Assembly (NCBI GenBank): GCA_018268855.1
Contig: JAFDVR010000017.1
Location: 124,001 to 188,000, forward strand
Length of the DNA stretch: 64,000 nucleotides
DNA from: Acidobacteriota bacterium
Lineage (GTDB): Bacteria; Acidobacteriota; Terriglobia; Terriglobales; Acidobacteriaceae
Direction of reading: 5' to 3'
The translations under genes and the position numbers were made by a program. This document shows positions 52,587 to 60,656 of the stretch, in pieces (position 1 is the first letter of the stretch; each line of letters opens with the position of its first letter). Below the pieces are notes generated by a model. It saw only the letters and a list, made by a program, of their open reading frames with translations, made no database searches and was not told where the DNA came from.

Positions 52587-53372
52587 TTGAACGTTGCGCT
52601 ATTCATCACCTGTTACAACGACACCCTCTTCCCATCCACGGGCAAGGCCGTCGTGCAAGTCCTCGAACGCCTCGGCCACACCGTCACCTTTCCCGCAGGC
52701 CAGACCTGCTGCGGACAGATGCACTGGAACACCGGCTATCAGATTGAAGCCCTTCCGCTGCTCCCGCGCTTCGTCGCACAATTTGAACACGCCGAAGCCG
52801 TCGTCGTCCCATCTTCTTCCTGCGTCGCCATGATGCGCGATCACTACCCCATGATGGCCGAACGCATCGCGGCTGAAGGTGAAGATAAGACACTGCCGGA
52901 ACGCGTGGCCAAACTCCTTCCACGTATCTGGGAGTTCTCCGAGTTCCTCACCAAAAAGCTCGGCATCACCGACGTGGGTGCCTACTACCCGCATCGCGTC
53001 ACCTATCACGCAAGCTGCCACGGTCTGCGCGGACTTGGTCTCGGCGACGGCCCTCTCTCTCTGCTCAAGTCCGTGCGCGGCCTCGAACTCGTTGAGATCT
53101 CCAATCTCGAACAATGCTGCGGATTCGGTGGCACCTTCGCGATCAAAAATGCAGAAGTCTCCTCCGCCATGCTCGCGGAAAAAACACAAGCCGTTCTCAA
53201 TACCGGAGCAGAGCAGTGTACCGCCTGCGACAACTCCTGCCTCATGCACATCGAAGGCGCGCTCCATCGCCAGCGCACAGGCGTAGGTACAAAACACATT
53301 GCAGAGATCCTCGCGCACACGGAAGCGGATGCAGCAGCAGAAGCCAATAATCCGGTCGAGGTGACTGTATGA
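52587..53372 (+). CDS. lutA: lactate utilization protein A (Fe-S protein)
   Basis: Subunit of the LutABC L-lactate dehydrogenase complex that oxidises L-lactate to pyruvate. The two CCG motif domains are visible: TCCGQMHWN (about residues 34-42) and QCCGFGGTFAI (about residues 174-184), binding Fe-S or CCG-type ligands. The start is the TTG at 52587, 9 nt after AGGAG; the longer frame to 52470 has no ribosome site. At 261 aa it is typical. It overlaps lutB by 4 nt. Confidence 0.92.
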   Translation: MNVALFITCYNDTLFPSTGKAVVQVLERLGHTVTFPAGQTCCGQMHWNTGYQIEALPLLPRFVAQFEHAEAVVVPSSSCVAMMRDHYPMMAERIAAEGEDKTLPERVAKLLPRIWEFSEFLTKKLGITDVGAYYPHRVTYHASCHGLRGLGLGDGPLSLLKSVRGLELVEISNLEQCCGFGGTFAIKNAEVSSAMLAEKTQAVLNTGAEQCTACDNSCLMHIEGALHRQRTGVGTKHIAEILAHTEADAAAEANNPVEVTV

Positions 53373-54856
53373 GCCGTGTCCCTCTCGACCCGCGCACTGC
53401 GCCCTCGTTTCAAACTGCTGCAAAAGTCCTTCTCGGCGATGCGCAACTTCGCAAAAACGTACGCCACGCGACGGATGTCATCCAGAACAAACGCCGACGC
53501 CTCGTCGAAGAAAAGCACGACTGGCAGCAGATGCGCGAGAGCGGCCGCCAGATCCGCGCGCACGCGCTGCAACATCTCGACATCTACCTCGCCGAATTCG
53601 AACGCAACTTCACCGCTGCAGGCGGACACATTCACTGGGCGCGCGATGCCGCTGAAGCGCAGCGCATCGTCATCGATCTCGTAAAGCAGACCGGCACTTC
53701 TGAAGTCATCAAGATCAAATCGATGACGACGGAAGAGATTCAGCTCAACAACGCGCTCGAAGCTGCCGGCGTCCACGCGTTCGAAACCGATCTCGCCGAA
53801 CTCATCATCCAACTGGGGGAAGACCAGCCCTCGCACATCGTGGTTCCCGCGCTGCACAAAAACCGTTCGCAGGTGCGCGAGATCTTTCGCAAAAAGATGA
53901 ACCTGCCCAACCTCGGCGAAACCCCGCAGGACCTCGCCGAAGCCGCGCGCCAGTTCCTCCGCGAAAAGTTTCTGCGCGTCCCCGTCGCCATCTCCGGCGC
54001 AAACTTCCTCATCGCGGAAACAGGCGGCGTCTGCATCGTCGAAAGTGAAGGCAACGGACGCATGTGCCTCACGCTTCCCGAGACACTCATCTCCGTCGTC
54101 GGCATCGAAAAAGTCCTCCCGAGCTGGCAAGACCTCGAACCGCTCATCCAGCTTCTCCCGCGCTCCGCAACCGGCGAGCGCATGAACCCCTACAACTCGC
54201 TCTGGACGGGAGTGCACCCTGGCGACGGTCCCACCAATATGCACATCGTTCTGCTCGACAACGGACGCACCGACGTTCTCGCCGACCACGAAGGCCGGCA
54301 GACACTCCAATGCATCCGCTGCGGGGCCTGCCAGAACGCTTGCCCCGTCTACCGCCAGACCGGCGGTCACGCTTATGGCTCCGTCTACGCCGGCCCCATC
54401 GGCGCCATCCTCACTCCGCAACTCATGCACATGGAGCACTCGCAATCGCTCCCGTACGCCTCCTCACTCTGCGGAGCCTGCTACGAAGTCTGCCCAGTCA
54501 AGATCAACATCCCCGAAGTCCTCATCCACCTGCGCAACAAAGTAGTCGAACAAAATGGCTGGTATGCGCCCGAATCCCTCGCAATGAAAGCCGTAGCGCA
54601 AGCCTTCCTCTCTGAAAAACGTTTCCGCGCAGCCCAACGCCTCGGCCGCATTGCAGAATCGCCACTCGTAAAAAAGCGCAAACAGAACAAGTTGCAAGTC
54701 CTAGGCCAAGAAGAAGCGCAAACACCCGGCTGGATAGGCTGGCTCCCCGGCCTCCTCGGCGGCTGGACGGACACCCGCGATCTGCAAGCCATGCCCAAAG
54801 AAACCTTCCGCGACTGGTGGGAAAAACGAAACGAGAAGGGAAGCAATCGAACATGA
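53369..54856 (+). CDS. lutB: lactate utilization protein B (4Fe-4S protein)
   Basis: Iron-sulfur subunit of the LutABC complex, 495 aa. A LutB/YkgF N-terminal domain (about residues 70-300, with TSEVIKIKSMTTEEI and the GGVCIVESEGNGRM strip) is followed by two 4Fe-4S motifs: CIRCGACQNACPVYR with Cys315 and CGACYEVCPVKINIPE with Cys368. It overlaps both neighbours (ATGA). Its basic, Lys/Asn-rich C-terminus has no known role. Confidence 0.92.
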   Translation: MSRVPLDPRTAPSFQTAAKVLLGDAQLRKNVRHATDVIQNKRRRLVEEKHDWQQMRESGRQIRAHALQHLDIYLAEFERNFTAAGGHIHWARDAAEAQRIVIDLVKQTGTSEVIKIKSMTTEEIQLNNALEAAGVHAFETDLAELIIQLGEDQPSHIVVPALHKNRSQVREIFRKKMNLPNLGETPQDLAEAARQFLREKFLRVPVAISGANFLIAETGGVCIVESEGNGRMCLTLPETLISVVGIEKVLPSWQDLEPLIQLLPRSATGERMNPYNSLWTGVHPGDGPTNMHIVLLDNGRTDVLADHEGRQTLQCIRCGACQNACPVYRQTGGHAYGSVYAGPIGAILTPQLMHMEHSQSLPYASSLCGACYEVCPVKINIPEVLIHLRNKVVEQNGWYAPESLAMKAVAQAFLSEKRFRAAQRLGRIAESPLVKKRKQNKLQVLGQEEAQTPGWIGWLPGLLGGWTDTRDLQAMPKETFRDWWEKRNEKGSNRT

Positions 54857-55503
54857 GCACCGCCCGCGACGTGATCTTCCAGCGCATCGCCAAAGCCAAA
54901 GGCGCCTCCACACCTGAAGCCGCGCACATCGCCTACGCCACCATCGAGCGCAACTACCAGTCCGCGCCCTCGCTCGACCGCGCACCCATCATCCATCTCC
55001 TTGAAGACCGTCTCCGCGAATACGACGCCCACGTCTACCGCGTCACCGAATCCAACGTCGGCGAACAGGTCAAACAAATCCTCGCCGCGCGCAACATCCA
55101 GCGCGTCCTCGTACCCGATGGACTTCCCGAATCATGGCTGCAAGGTGCCATCTTCGAGATCGACAACCAACAATCCGCCCTCGGCCTCAACGACTACACC
55201 GCCGTCCTCACCACCGCCACGCTCGCCATCGCAGAAACCGGCACCATCGTGCTGCAAAACGCCCCCGGCCAAGGCCGTCGCGCCATCACCCTCATCCCCG
55301 ACTACCACCTCTGCATCCTGCGCACCACGCAAGTCGTCGAAACCGTTGTCGAAGCCATGCGCCTCCTCGAACCCACCAAGCACCTGCCCACCACCTTCTT
55401 CAGCGGCCCATCCGCCACGGCAGACATCGAAATGACCCGCATCAAGGGTGTCCACGGCCCACGCTTCGTCGACGTCATCCTCGTCACCGACGAAATTCTT
55501 TGA
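54853..55503 (+). CDS. lutC: lactate utilization protein C
   Basis: Third LutABC subunit, 216 aa, of the LUD domain family. Core segments: LNDYTAVLTTATLAIAETG (given by its T-x-x-x-A-x-A-E-T-G core) and VLQNAPGQGRRAITLIPD. The ATG at 54853 overlaps the lutB stop; the longer frame to 54817 would run inside lutB. Ends 65 nt before rhaI. Confidence 0.92.
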   Translation: MSTARDVIFQRIAKAKGASTPEAAHIAYATIERNYQSAPSLDRAPIIHLLEDRLREYDAHVYRVTESNVGEQVKQILAARNIQRVLVPDGLPESWLQGAIFEIDNQQSALGLNDYTAVLTTATLAIAETGTIVLQNAPGQGRRAITLIPDYHLCILRTTQVVETVVEAMRLLEPTKHLPTTFFSGPSATADIEMTRIKGVHGPRFVDVILVTDEIL

Positions 55504-55525
55504 CATCGCTTCCACCGCACCGCTA

Positions 55526-55538
55526 GTTTCAATAGAGA
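55526..55538 (-). promoter_or_regulatory. putative operator (site B) upstream of rhaI
   Basis: Read on the minus strand as TCTCTATTGAAAC, identical to site A at 12 of 13 bases. It lies 30 nt before the rhaI start, where a repressor could block transcription or a bound activator could sit. Binding is inference. Confidence 0.5.
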
Positions 55539-55568
55539 CGTAATTTCAGAACTGGAGAACCCCGCACC

Positions 55569-56759
55569 ATGAGCACCATCACCCCGGCACAAAAAGACAG
55601 AGTATTCGCCGCACTCGACAGCTTTCGCATCGAGGTGCCGTCCTGGGGCTTCTCCAACACCGGCACGCGCTTCGGCAAATTCATCCAGCCATCCGCCGCC
55701 ACCACCATCGAAGAAAAATTCGCAGACGCAGGCGAAGTCAACCGCCTCACTGGCGTCGCCCCCACCGTCGCGCTGCACGTCCTCTGGGACCTCCCCAACG
55801 GGAAGCAGGACGTCGCCGAGATCAAGCGCCTTGAAGCCAAATACGGCGTGAAAGCCGGCTCTATCAACCCCAATCTCTTTCAGGATCAGGAGTACAAATT
55901 CGGCGCGATGGCCAACCCCAGCGCTGAAATTCGCAAACTAGCCATCGACCATCTCCTCGAATCCGTTGAGATCGCGAAAGAACTCGGTTCGCGCGACATC
56001 TCCATCTGGGACGCCGACGGCTCCAACTACCCCGGCACGCAGAGCATCCGCCGCCGCATCGAGTGGACGCAGGAAGCGCTCAACATCACCCACGCCGCGC
56101 TCGCGCCCAACCAGCGCATGCTCGTCGAGTACAAACCCTTCGAGCCCGCCTTCTACCACACCGACATCGCCGACTGGGGCATGGCCCTCGCCCTCGCGCA
56201 CAAGGCCGGCCCGCAAGCCAAGGTCCTCGTCGACACCGGCCACCACTACGCCGGACAGAACATCGAGCAGATCGTCGCCTGGCTTCTCCACCTTAAGGCG
56301 CTCGGCGGCTTCCACTTCAACGACCGCAAGTACGCCGACGACGACCTCACCATCGGTTCCATCGACCCATATCAGGTCTTCCGCATCTTCCACGAGTTGC
56401 TCAGCGACGCACAGGGAGCCTCCGACGTCGCCTTCATGATCGACCAGAGCCACAACCTCAAAGGCAAGATGGAAGCCGCCGTCCAAACCGTCATGACCGC
56501 GCAGGAGATCTACGCGCGCGCCGCTCTCGTCGACAACGACTACCTCGGCGATATGCAAACCAAGTGCGATCTCGTCGCCGCAGAAGAGCACTTCCGCGGA
56601 TGCTTCTGGACCGACGTCCGCCCCGTCGCACGCGAGTGGCGCGAAGCCCGCAACCTACCCGCCGATCCGCTTAGCGAGCTGCGCAACGGCGACTACGTGC
56701 AGAACACCGCAAAAACGCGCGGAGCAAAAAATGCAGGCAGTGTAGCCAGCTATGCTTGA
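55569..56759 (+). CDS. rhaI: L-rhamnose isomerase, RhaI type
   Basis: Xylose-isomerase-like TIM-barrel enzyme, 396 aa, that converts L-rhamnose to L-rhamnulose. It belongs to the Pseudomonas stutzeri type rather than E. coli RhaA, from the length and the segments SWGFSNTGTRFGKF and EYKPFEPAFYHTDIADWG. Metal ligands in the family are Glu, two Asp and His; EYKPFEP and DTGHHY are likely positions. GGAG lies 10 nt before the ATG. It is followed by the chimeric regulator. Confidence 0.88.
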   Translation: MSTITPAQKDRVFAALDSFRIEVPSWGFSNTGTRFGKFIQPSAATTIEEKFADAGEVNRLTGVAPTVALHVLWDLPNGKQDVAEIKRLEAKYGVKAGSINPNLFQDQEYKFGAMANPSAEIRKLAIDHLLESVEIAKELGSRDISIWDADGSNYPGTQSIRRRIEWTQEALNITHAALAPNQRMLVEYKPFEPAFYHTDIADWGMALALAHKAGPQAKVLVDTGHHYAGQNIEQIVAWLLHLKALGGFHFNDRKYADDDLTIGSIDPYQVFRIFHELLSDAQGASDVAFMIDQSHNLKGKMEAAVQTVMTAQEIYARAALVDNDYLGDMQTKCDLVAAEEHFRGCFWTDVRPVAREWREARNLPADPLSELRNGDYVQNTAKTRGAKNAGSVASYA

Positions 56760-56867
56760 GGTGAGATATATGCTTGTTGCAAAAACGAAGCGATGACTTC
56801 GATCGCGACCAACGGAAGCGCCAAGCGAAGCGTTTCGCCGTGCGCGCAGCACCGGAGTGAATAAAAA

Positions 56868-57950
56868 GTGAGCAAGTCCTCAAAACGTCTCTACCTCATC
56901 CCCGTCCTCTCCAAGGCGCTCGACATCCTCGAGCTCCTGCAGAACGAGGGCGAGCCCATGTCGCTCGAAGCCATCCACCGCCGCACGCGCGTCTCCAAGA
57001 CGACCGTCTACCGCGTGCTCAAAACCTTCGCGCACCGCGGCTATCTCGCGCGCAGCAGCGATGGCCTCTACCGCGTCGTCTCCAAACCCAAAAAGCTCCG
57101 CTTCGGCTTCGCCGCCCAAAGCGCGGAGATGCCGTTCTCTGTCGAAGTCACCGAAAGCCTCAAGGCCGCGGCCATCGCCGTTGGTGTCGATCTTGTAGTG
57201 CTCGATAACAAATACGACGCAGCCACCGCCATTCAAAATGCAGAAGAGTTCGTCCGCAGCAAAGTCGATCTCGTCATAGAGTTCCAGGTGGAAGAGCAGG
57301 CCGCGCCCGTCATCGCAGACAAGATCGCAGCCGCGGGTATTCCTATGATCGCCATCGACATTCCGCACCCGCACGCCACCTTCTTTGGCGTAGACAACTA
57401 CCGCGTTGGATACGAAGCAGGCCAGCTCCTCGCCACCCACGCCGCGCACCACTTCGGCGGCAAAGCAGATTGGATTCTCGGCCTCGATCTCCCTGAAGCA
57501 GGCCTCCTCGTGCAAAGCCGCATCACCGGCGCCTTTGAAGGCATCCGCTCCTCCATGCAGGAGATACCAGTCGAATGTTTCGTCCGCATCGACGGCCGCG
57601 GCATGCGCGACAAGAGCCGCAAACTCGTCTCAGAATTCCTCGAGCGGCACCCAAAAGACAAGCGCATCCTCATCGCCGCGGCAAACGACACGAGCGCCCT
57701 CGGCGCGCTCGACGCTGTCCGGGCCCTCAAGCGCGAAAAGCAAGTCGCCATCGTCGGACAGGACTCCATCCCCGAAGCGCTAGACGAGCTGCGCAAACCA
57801 AGCTCGCCGCTTATCGGAACTATCTCGCACGAGGCGGCCAGCTACGGAGCGCACCTCGTCCATATCGGTCTATCACTCCTCAATGGTGCCACCGTCCCGC
57901 CGTACAACTACGTCGAACACCGTGTTGTAACGCGTGAAACTCTGGATTGA
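56868..57950 (+). CDS. chimeric regulator: IclR-type HTH plus periplasmic-binding-like sugar domain
   Basis: A 360-aa protein with an unusual domain order. Residues about 10-70 are an IclR-type winged HTH (VLSKALDILELLQNEGEP, then RRTRVSKTTVYRVLKTF). Residues about 88-350 are a type I periplasmic-binding-like domain, as in LacI-family sensors (EVTESLKAAAIAVGVDLVVLD, DNYRVGYEAGQLLATHAA, VAIVGQDSIPEALDELR). Normally this ligand domain is attached to a LacI HTH. There is no signal peptide, so it is cytoplasmic and probably senses rhamnose or a rhamnose derivative. The GTG at 56868 has GGAG 10 nt upstream. It stands between rhaI and rhaEW. Confidence 0.85.
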   Translation: MSKSSKRLYLIPVLSKALDILELLQNEGEPMSLEAIHRRTRVSKTTVYRVLKTFAHRGYLARSSDGLYRVVSKPKKLRFGFAAQSAEMPFSVEVTESLKAAAIAVGVDLVVLDNKYDAATAIQNAEEFVRSKVDLVIEFQVEEQAAPVIADKIAAAGIPMIAIDIPHPHATFFGVDNYRVGYEAGQLLATHAAHHFGGKADWILGLDLPEAGLLVQSRITGAFEGIRSSMQEIPVECFVRIDGRGMRDKSRKLVSEFLERHPKDKRILIAAANDTSALGALDAVRALKREKQVAIVGQDSIPEALDELRKPSSPLIGTISHEAASYGAHLVHIGLSLLNGATVPPYNYVEHRVVTRETLD

Positions 57951-57969
57951 GTGCAATACAGAAATGATT

Positions 57970-57985
57970 GCTCTAATGGTAGAGC
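57970..57985. promoter_or_regulatory. putative operator (site C) upstream of rhaEW
   Basis: GCTCTA and TAGAGC pair around ATGG, a perfect 6-4-6 palindrome 78 nt before rhaEW. Its half CTCTAATGGTA matches the CTCTATTGGAA of site A except at two positions. A sugar-responsive regulator is expected to bind such a dyad. Confidence 0.5.
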
Positions 57986-58063
57986 TATGAAAAAATAGTC
58001 TCCATGGCCCGCTGATAACGCGCCACAACATCACCACACAAGAAGGAAGCAGGGAGCAGAATC

Positions 58064-60262
58064 ATGGCCGCACAGTTACGTTTTCTTGAAGACCGTTGGG
58101 ACGACAAAGTAGCCTCCACACTCGACGGCCCCGAACTGCTCCGCTATCGCTCCAACCTTCTCGGCTCTGACCTGCGCATCACCAACTTCGGCGGCGGCAA
58201 CACATCCTCCAAGCTCGACATGACCGATCCGCTCACCGGACAGGATGTAAAGGTCCTCTGGGTCAAAGGCTCCGGCGGAGACCTCGGCTCCATCAAGCGC
58301 GAAGGCTTCGCCACCCTCTACATGGATCGCCTGCTCGCGATGGAAAAGGCCTACCCCGGCGTCCAGCGCGAAGACGAGATGGTGGCCATGTACACCCTCT
58401 GCACCTTCGGCCATAATCCCGTTGCGGCATCCATCGACACGCCTCTGCACGGCTTCCTTCCCGCGCCGCACGTCGATCACCTGCACCCCGACTGGGCCAT
58501 CGCACTCGCCGCATCGGCCAACGGCAAAGAGCGCATGGAAGAGTTCAACAAGGAGTTCAACCACAAGCTCGTCTGGCTCCCCTGGCAGCGCCCCGGCTTC
58601 GAACTGGCCATGATGCTCAAGCGCGCCGTCGAAGAGAATCCCGGCTGCGATGGCATCATCCTCGGCGGACACGGTCTCTTCACCTGGGGCAACACGCAGC
58701 GCGAAAGCTATCTCAACACCATCACCATGATTGACCAGATCGGTCAGTTCATCGAAAAGCACGATAAGAACCGCGGCAAAAAACCCTTCGGCGGCGCGCG
58801 CGTGCAGACGCATAAAGACGCATCCAAAATTGCCGAGCTTATCTTCGCGCATCTGCGTGGAGCGGTCAGCCGCAAGCAGCGCTGGATCGGCAACTTCGTC
58901 TCCGCGCCCGATGTTCTTGAGTTCGTCAACAGCGATCAGGCGCAGAAGCTCGCGCACCTCGGCACAAGCTGCCCCGACCACTTTATCCGCACGAAGATTC
59001 GCCCCATGTACATCGACTGGAGTCCCGAATCGCCAGTCAGCGAGATTCCCGAACGCATCAACAAGGCGCTCGACCTCTACCGGAAGGAGTATGCGGAGTA
59101 TTACAGCAAGCACGCTCTGCCCGATTCGCCCGCGCAACGCGACGCCAGCCCCACCGTCGTCCTGTTGCCCGGCGTAGGCATGTTCACCTTCGGCAAAAAC
59201 AAAACCGAAGCGCGTCTCACCGGCGAGTTCTACACCAATGCCATCCACGTCATGCAGGGCGCAGGCTCGCTCTCCGGCGAAGTGCCTTGCACCGCAGTCC
59301 CGCAGGCAGGCCCAGCAGCCGGAGCGGAAGCGTTCACCGTCTATGAGAACTACGTTGCGCTTCCTCCCAGCGAAGCCTTCCGCATCGAATACTGGGCGCT
59401 GGAAGAAGCGAAGATCCGCCGCATGCCTCCTGAGAAGGAACTGAGCCGTCGCGTCGTCCTCGTCGTTGGAGGCGGAAGCGGCATCGGCCGCGAAACGGCT
59501 CTGCTCGCAGCCGGGCGCGGCGCGCATATCGTCGTCGCAGATCGCGACGTCAAGGGTGCAGAAGCCGTCGCAGAAGAATGCAAGAAGATCGCCGGCAAAG
59601 AAGCGGTCATCTCCGCCTCCATCGACATCACCAAGCGCGACACCATCCAGGCCGCGCTCGCCGCAACGGTCAAAGCCTTCGGTGGCGTGGACATCGTCAT
59701 CAACACGGCTGCCATCTTCCCATCGTCGCCAACCGGCGCCATTAGCGACGAGCAGTGGGGCACTACGCTCGGCATCAACGTCACGGCCAACTATCTCCTC
59801 GCGGACGAAGCGAGCAAGGTCTTCAAGGCGCAGGGCATCGGCGGCTCGGTCGTTCTCACCAGCTCGGCCAACGCAGTTGTCGCCAAGAAGGGAAGTGAAG
59901 CTTACGATATCTCCAAGGCCGCGCTCTCGCACCTCGTACGCGAACTCGCCGTCGGCCTCTCGCCCGTACGCGTCAACGGCATCTCACCGGCAACCGTCGT
60001 CAAGGGTTCCACCATGTTCCCGCGCGACCGCGTGAAGGCTTCGCTCTCGAAGTACGAAATTCCGTTCGAGGAATCAATGACCGACGACGAGCTACGGAAC
60101 AAGCTCGCCGCCTTCTACGCAAAGCGCACCCTCACGCACGTACCCATCGACCCAAAGGACTGCGCCGAAGCCATCCTCTTCCTCGCAGGCCCAAAGACGC
60201 CCGTCACCACCGGCCACCTCATTCCGGTAGACGGCGGCCTGACGGACGCATTCCTCCGCTAA
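58064..60262 (+). CDS. bifunctional L-rhamnulose-1-phosphate aldolase / L-lactaldehyde dehydrogenase (RhaEW type)
   Basis: Fusion of a class II aldolase and a short-chain dehydrogenase, 732 aa. The aldolase half (residues about 1-440) has zinc-binding histidines in DTPLHGFLPAPHVDHLHPDW, given here by its two H-x-x-H-like pairs, and GGHGLFTWG. The dehydrogenase half (about residues 463-732) has VVGGGSGIGRETAL, NTAAIF and catalytic YDISK. The first splits L-rhamnulose-1-P into DHAP and L-lactaldehyde and the second oxidises lactaldehyde to lactate, as for the B. subtilis RhaEW protein. GGGAG precedes the ATG. Confidence 0.92.
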   Translation: MAAQLRFLEDRWDDKVASTLDGPELLRYRSNLLGSDLRITNFGGGNTSSKLDMTDPLTGQDVKVLWVKGSGGDLGSIKREGFATLYMDRLLAMEKAYPGVQREDEMVAMYTLCTFGHNPVAASIDTPLHGFLPAPHVDHLHPDWAIALAASANGKERMEEFNKEFNHKLVWLPWQRPGFELAMMLKRAVEENPGCDGIILGGHGLFTWGNTQRESYLNTITMIDQIGQFIEKHDKNRGKKPFGGARVQTHKDASKIAELIFAHLRGAVSRKQRWIGNFVSAPDVLEFVNSDQAQKLAHLGTSCPDHFIRTKIRPMYIDWSPESPVSEIPERINKALDLYRKEYAEYYSKHALPDSPAQRDASPTVVLLPGVGMFTFGKNKTEARLTGEFYTNAIHVMQGAGSLSGEVPCTAVPQAGPAAGAEAFTVYENYVALPPSEAFRIEYWALEEAKIRRMPPEKELSRRVVLVVGGGSGIGRETALLAAGRGAHIVVADRDVKGAEAVAEECKKIAGKEAVISASIDITKRDTIQAALAATVKAFGGVDIVINTAAIFPSSPTGAISDEQWGTTLGINVTANYLLADEASKVFKAQGIGGSVVLTSSANAVVAKKGSEAYDISKAALSHLVRELAVGLSPVRVNGISPATVVKGSTMFPRDRVKASLSKYEIPFEESMTDDELRNKLAAFYAKRTLTHVPIDPKDCAEAILFLAGPKTPVTTGHLIPVDGGLTDAFLR

Positions 60263-60304
60263 TGCACACGCAGAGAAATGCCAGAGGCGAACACAATCCG
60301 GGTG

Positions 60305-60338
60305 CCCCATCCTTTCGCGCTTTTGCGAAAGGGTGGGG
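60305..60338. repeat. 34-base long hairpin in the rhaEW-rhaB spacer
   Basis: A 14-bp stem with one G-T wobble: CCCC, AT, CC and TTTCGC on one side, GCGAAA, GGG, T and GGGG on the other, around GCTTTT. No T run follows, so a terminator is unlikely. It looks like a dispersed palindromic repeat. Confidence 0.75.
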
Positions 60339-60375
60339 TCTGCTCGCGAGTCAAGATTTCCCCATCAACCCATAC

Positions 60376-60463
60376 GTCATCTCGACCGAGTGCGAAGCGC
60401 GAGCGGAGAGACCTGCTTTTGCTATGTTCGCAACGCAAACATCCTCGCGCGAAGCGCGACCGG
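60376..60463 (+). repeat. double-hairpin repeat element, copy 1
   Basis: An 88-nt element starting GTCATCTCGACCGAGTG. It contains a TATGTTCGC/GCAAACATC imperfect hairpin and then TCGCGC/GCGCGA around GAA. It is similar in layout and partial sequence to copy 2, with extra bases (60394-60410) in the middle. Confidence 0.7.
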
Positions 60464-60509
60464 GGAAGAGTTCATTGGTGTTTACGAATCTTGATCTCAC
60501 CCATAATTT

Positions 60510-60585
60510 GTCATTCCGAACGGAGTGAGGAATCTGCTGTTCTGATGTTCGCGTAGCGAACATCCATCGTGCGAAGCACGACCGG
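60510..60585 (+). repeat. double-hairpin repeat element, copy 2
   Basis: A 76-nt element starting GTCATTCCGAACGGAGTG. GATGTTCGC and GCGAACATC form a perfect 9-bp stem around GTA (60544-60564), and TCGTGC and GCACGA form a perfect 6-bp stem around GAA (60567-60581). Both end with CGACCGG, as in copy 1. Confidence 0.75.
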
Positions 60586-60591
60586 ATTAGA

Positions 60592-60642
60592 AGCGGGCTT
60601 TAGCCCGCTGCTAGAGACGAGGAAAGAAAGGGGCTTTAGCCC
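60592..60642. repeat. GGGCTTTAGCCC palindromes
   Basis: Two palindromes share GGGCTTTAGCCC. The first (60592-60609) is AGCGGGCT TT AGCCCGCT, perfect over 18 bases. The second (60631-60642) has GGGCT TT AGCCC. Both lie within 65 nt of the rhaB start. The 394-nt stretch 60263-60656 holds no gene other than these repeats. Confidence 0.75.
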
Positions 60643-60656
60643 AGGCTTTTAGAACG

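Noticed and set aside
53006..54445. 479-aa open frame on the minus strand opposite lutA and lutB
   Set aside because: Spans two conserved genes in antisense and is rich in Asp, Gly and Val as expected of a shadow frame.
58076..59932. 618-aa open frame on the minus strand opposite rhaEW
   Set aside because: It is an antisense shadow of a well-conserved gene. GC-rich third positions leave long open frames on the other strand; it has no recognisable domain or ribosome site.
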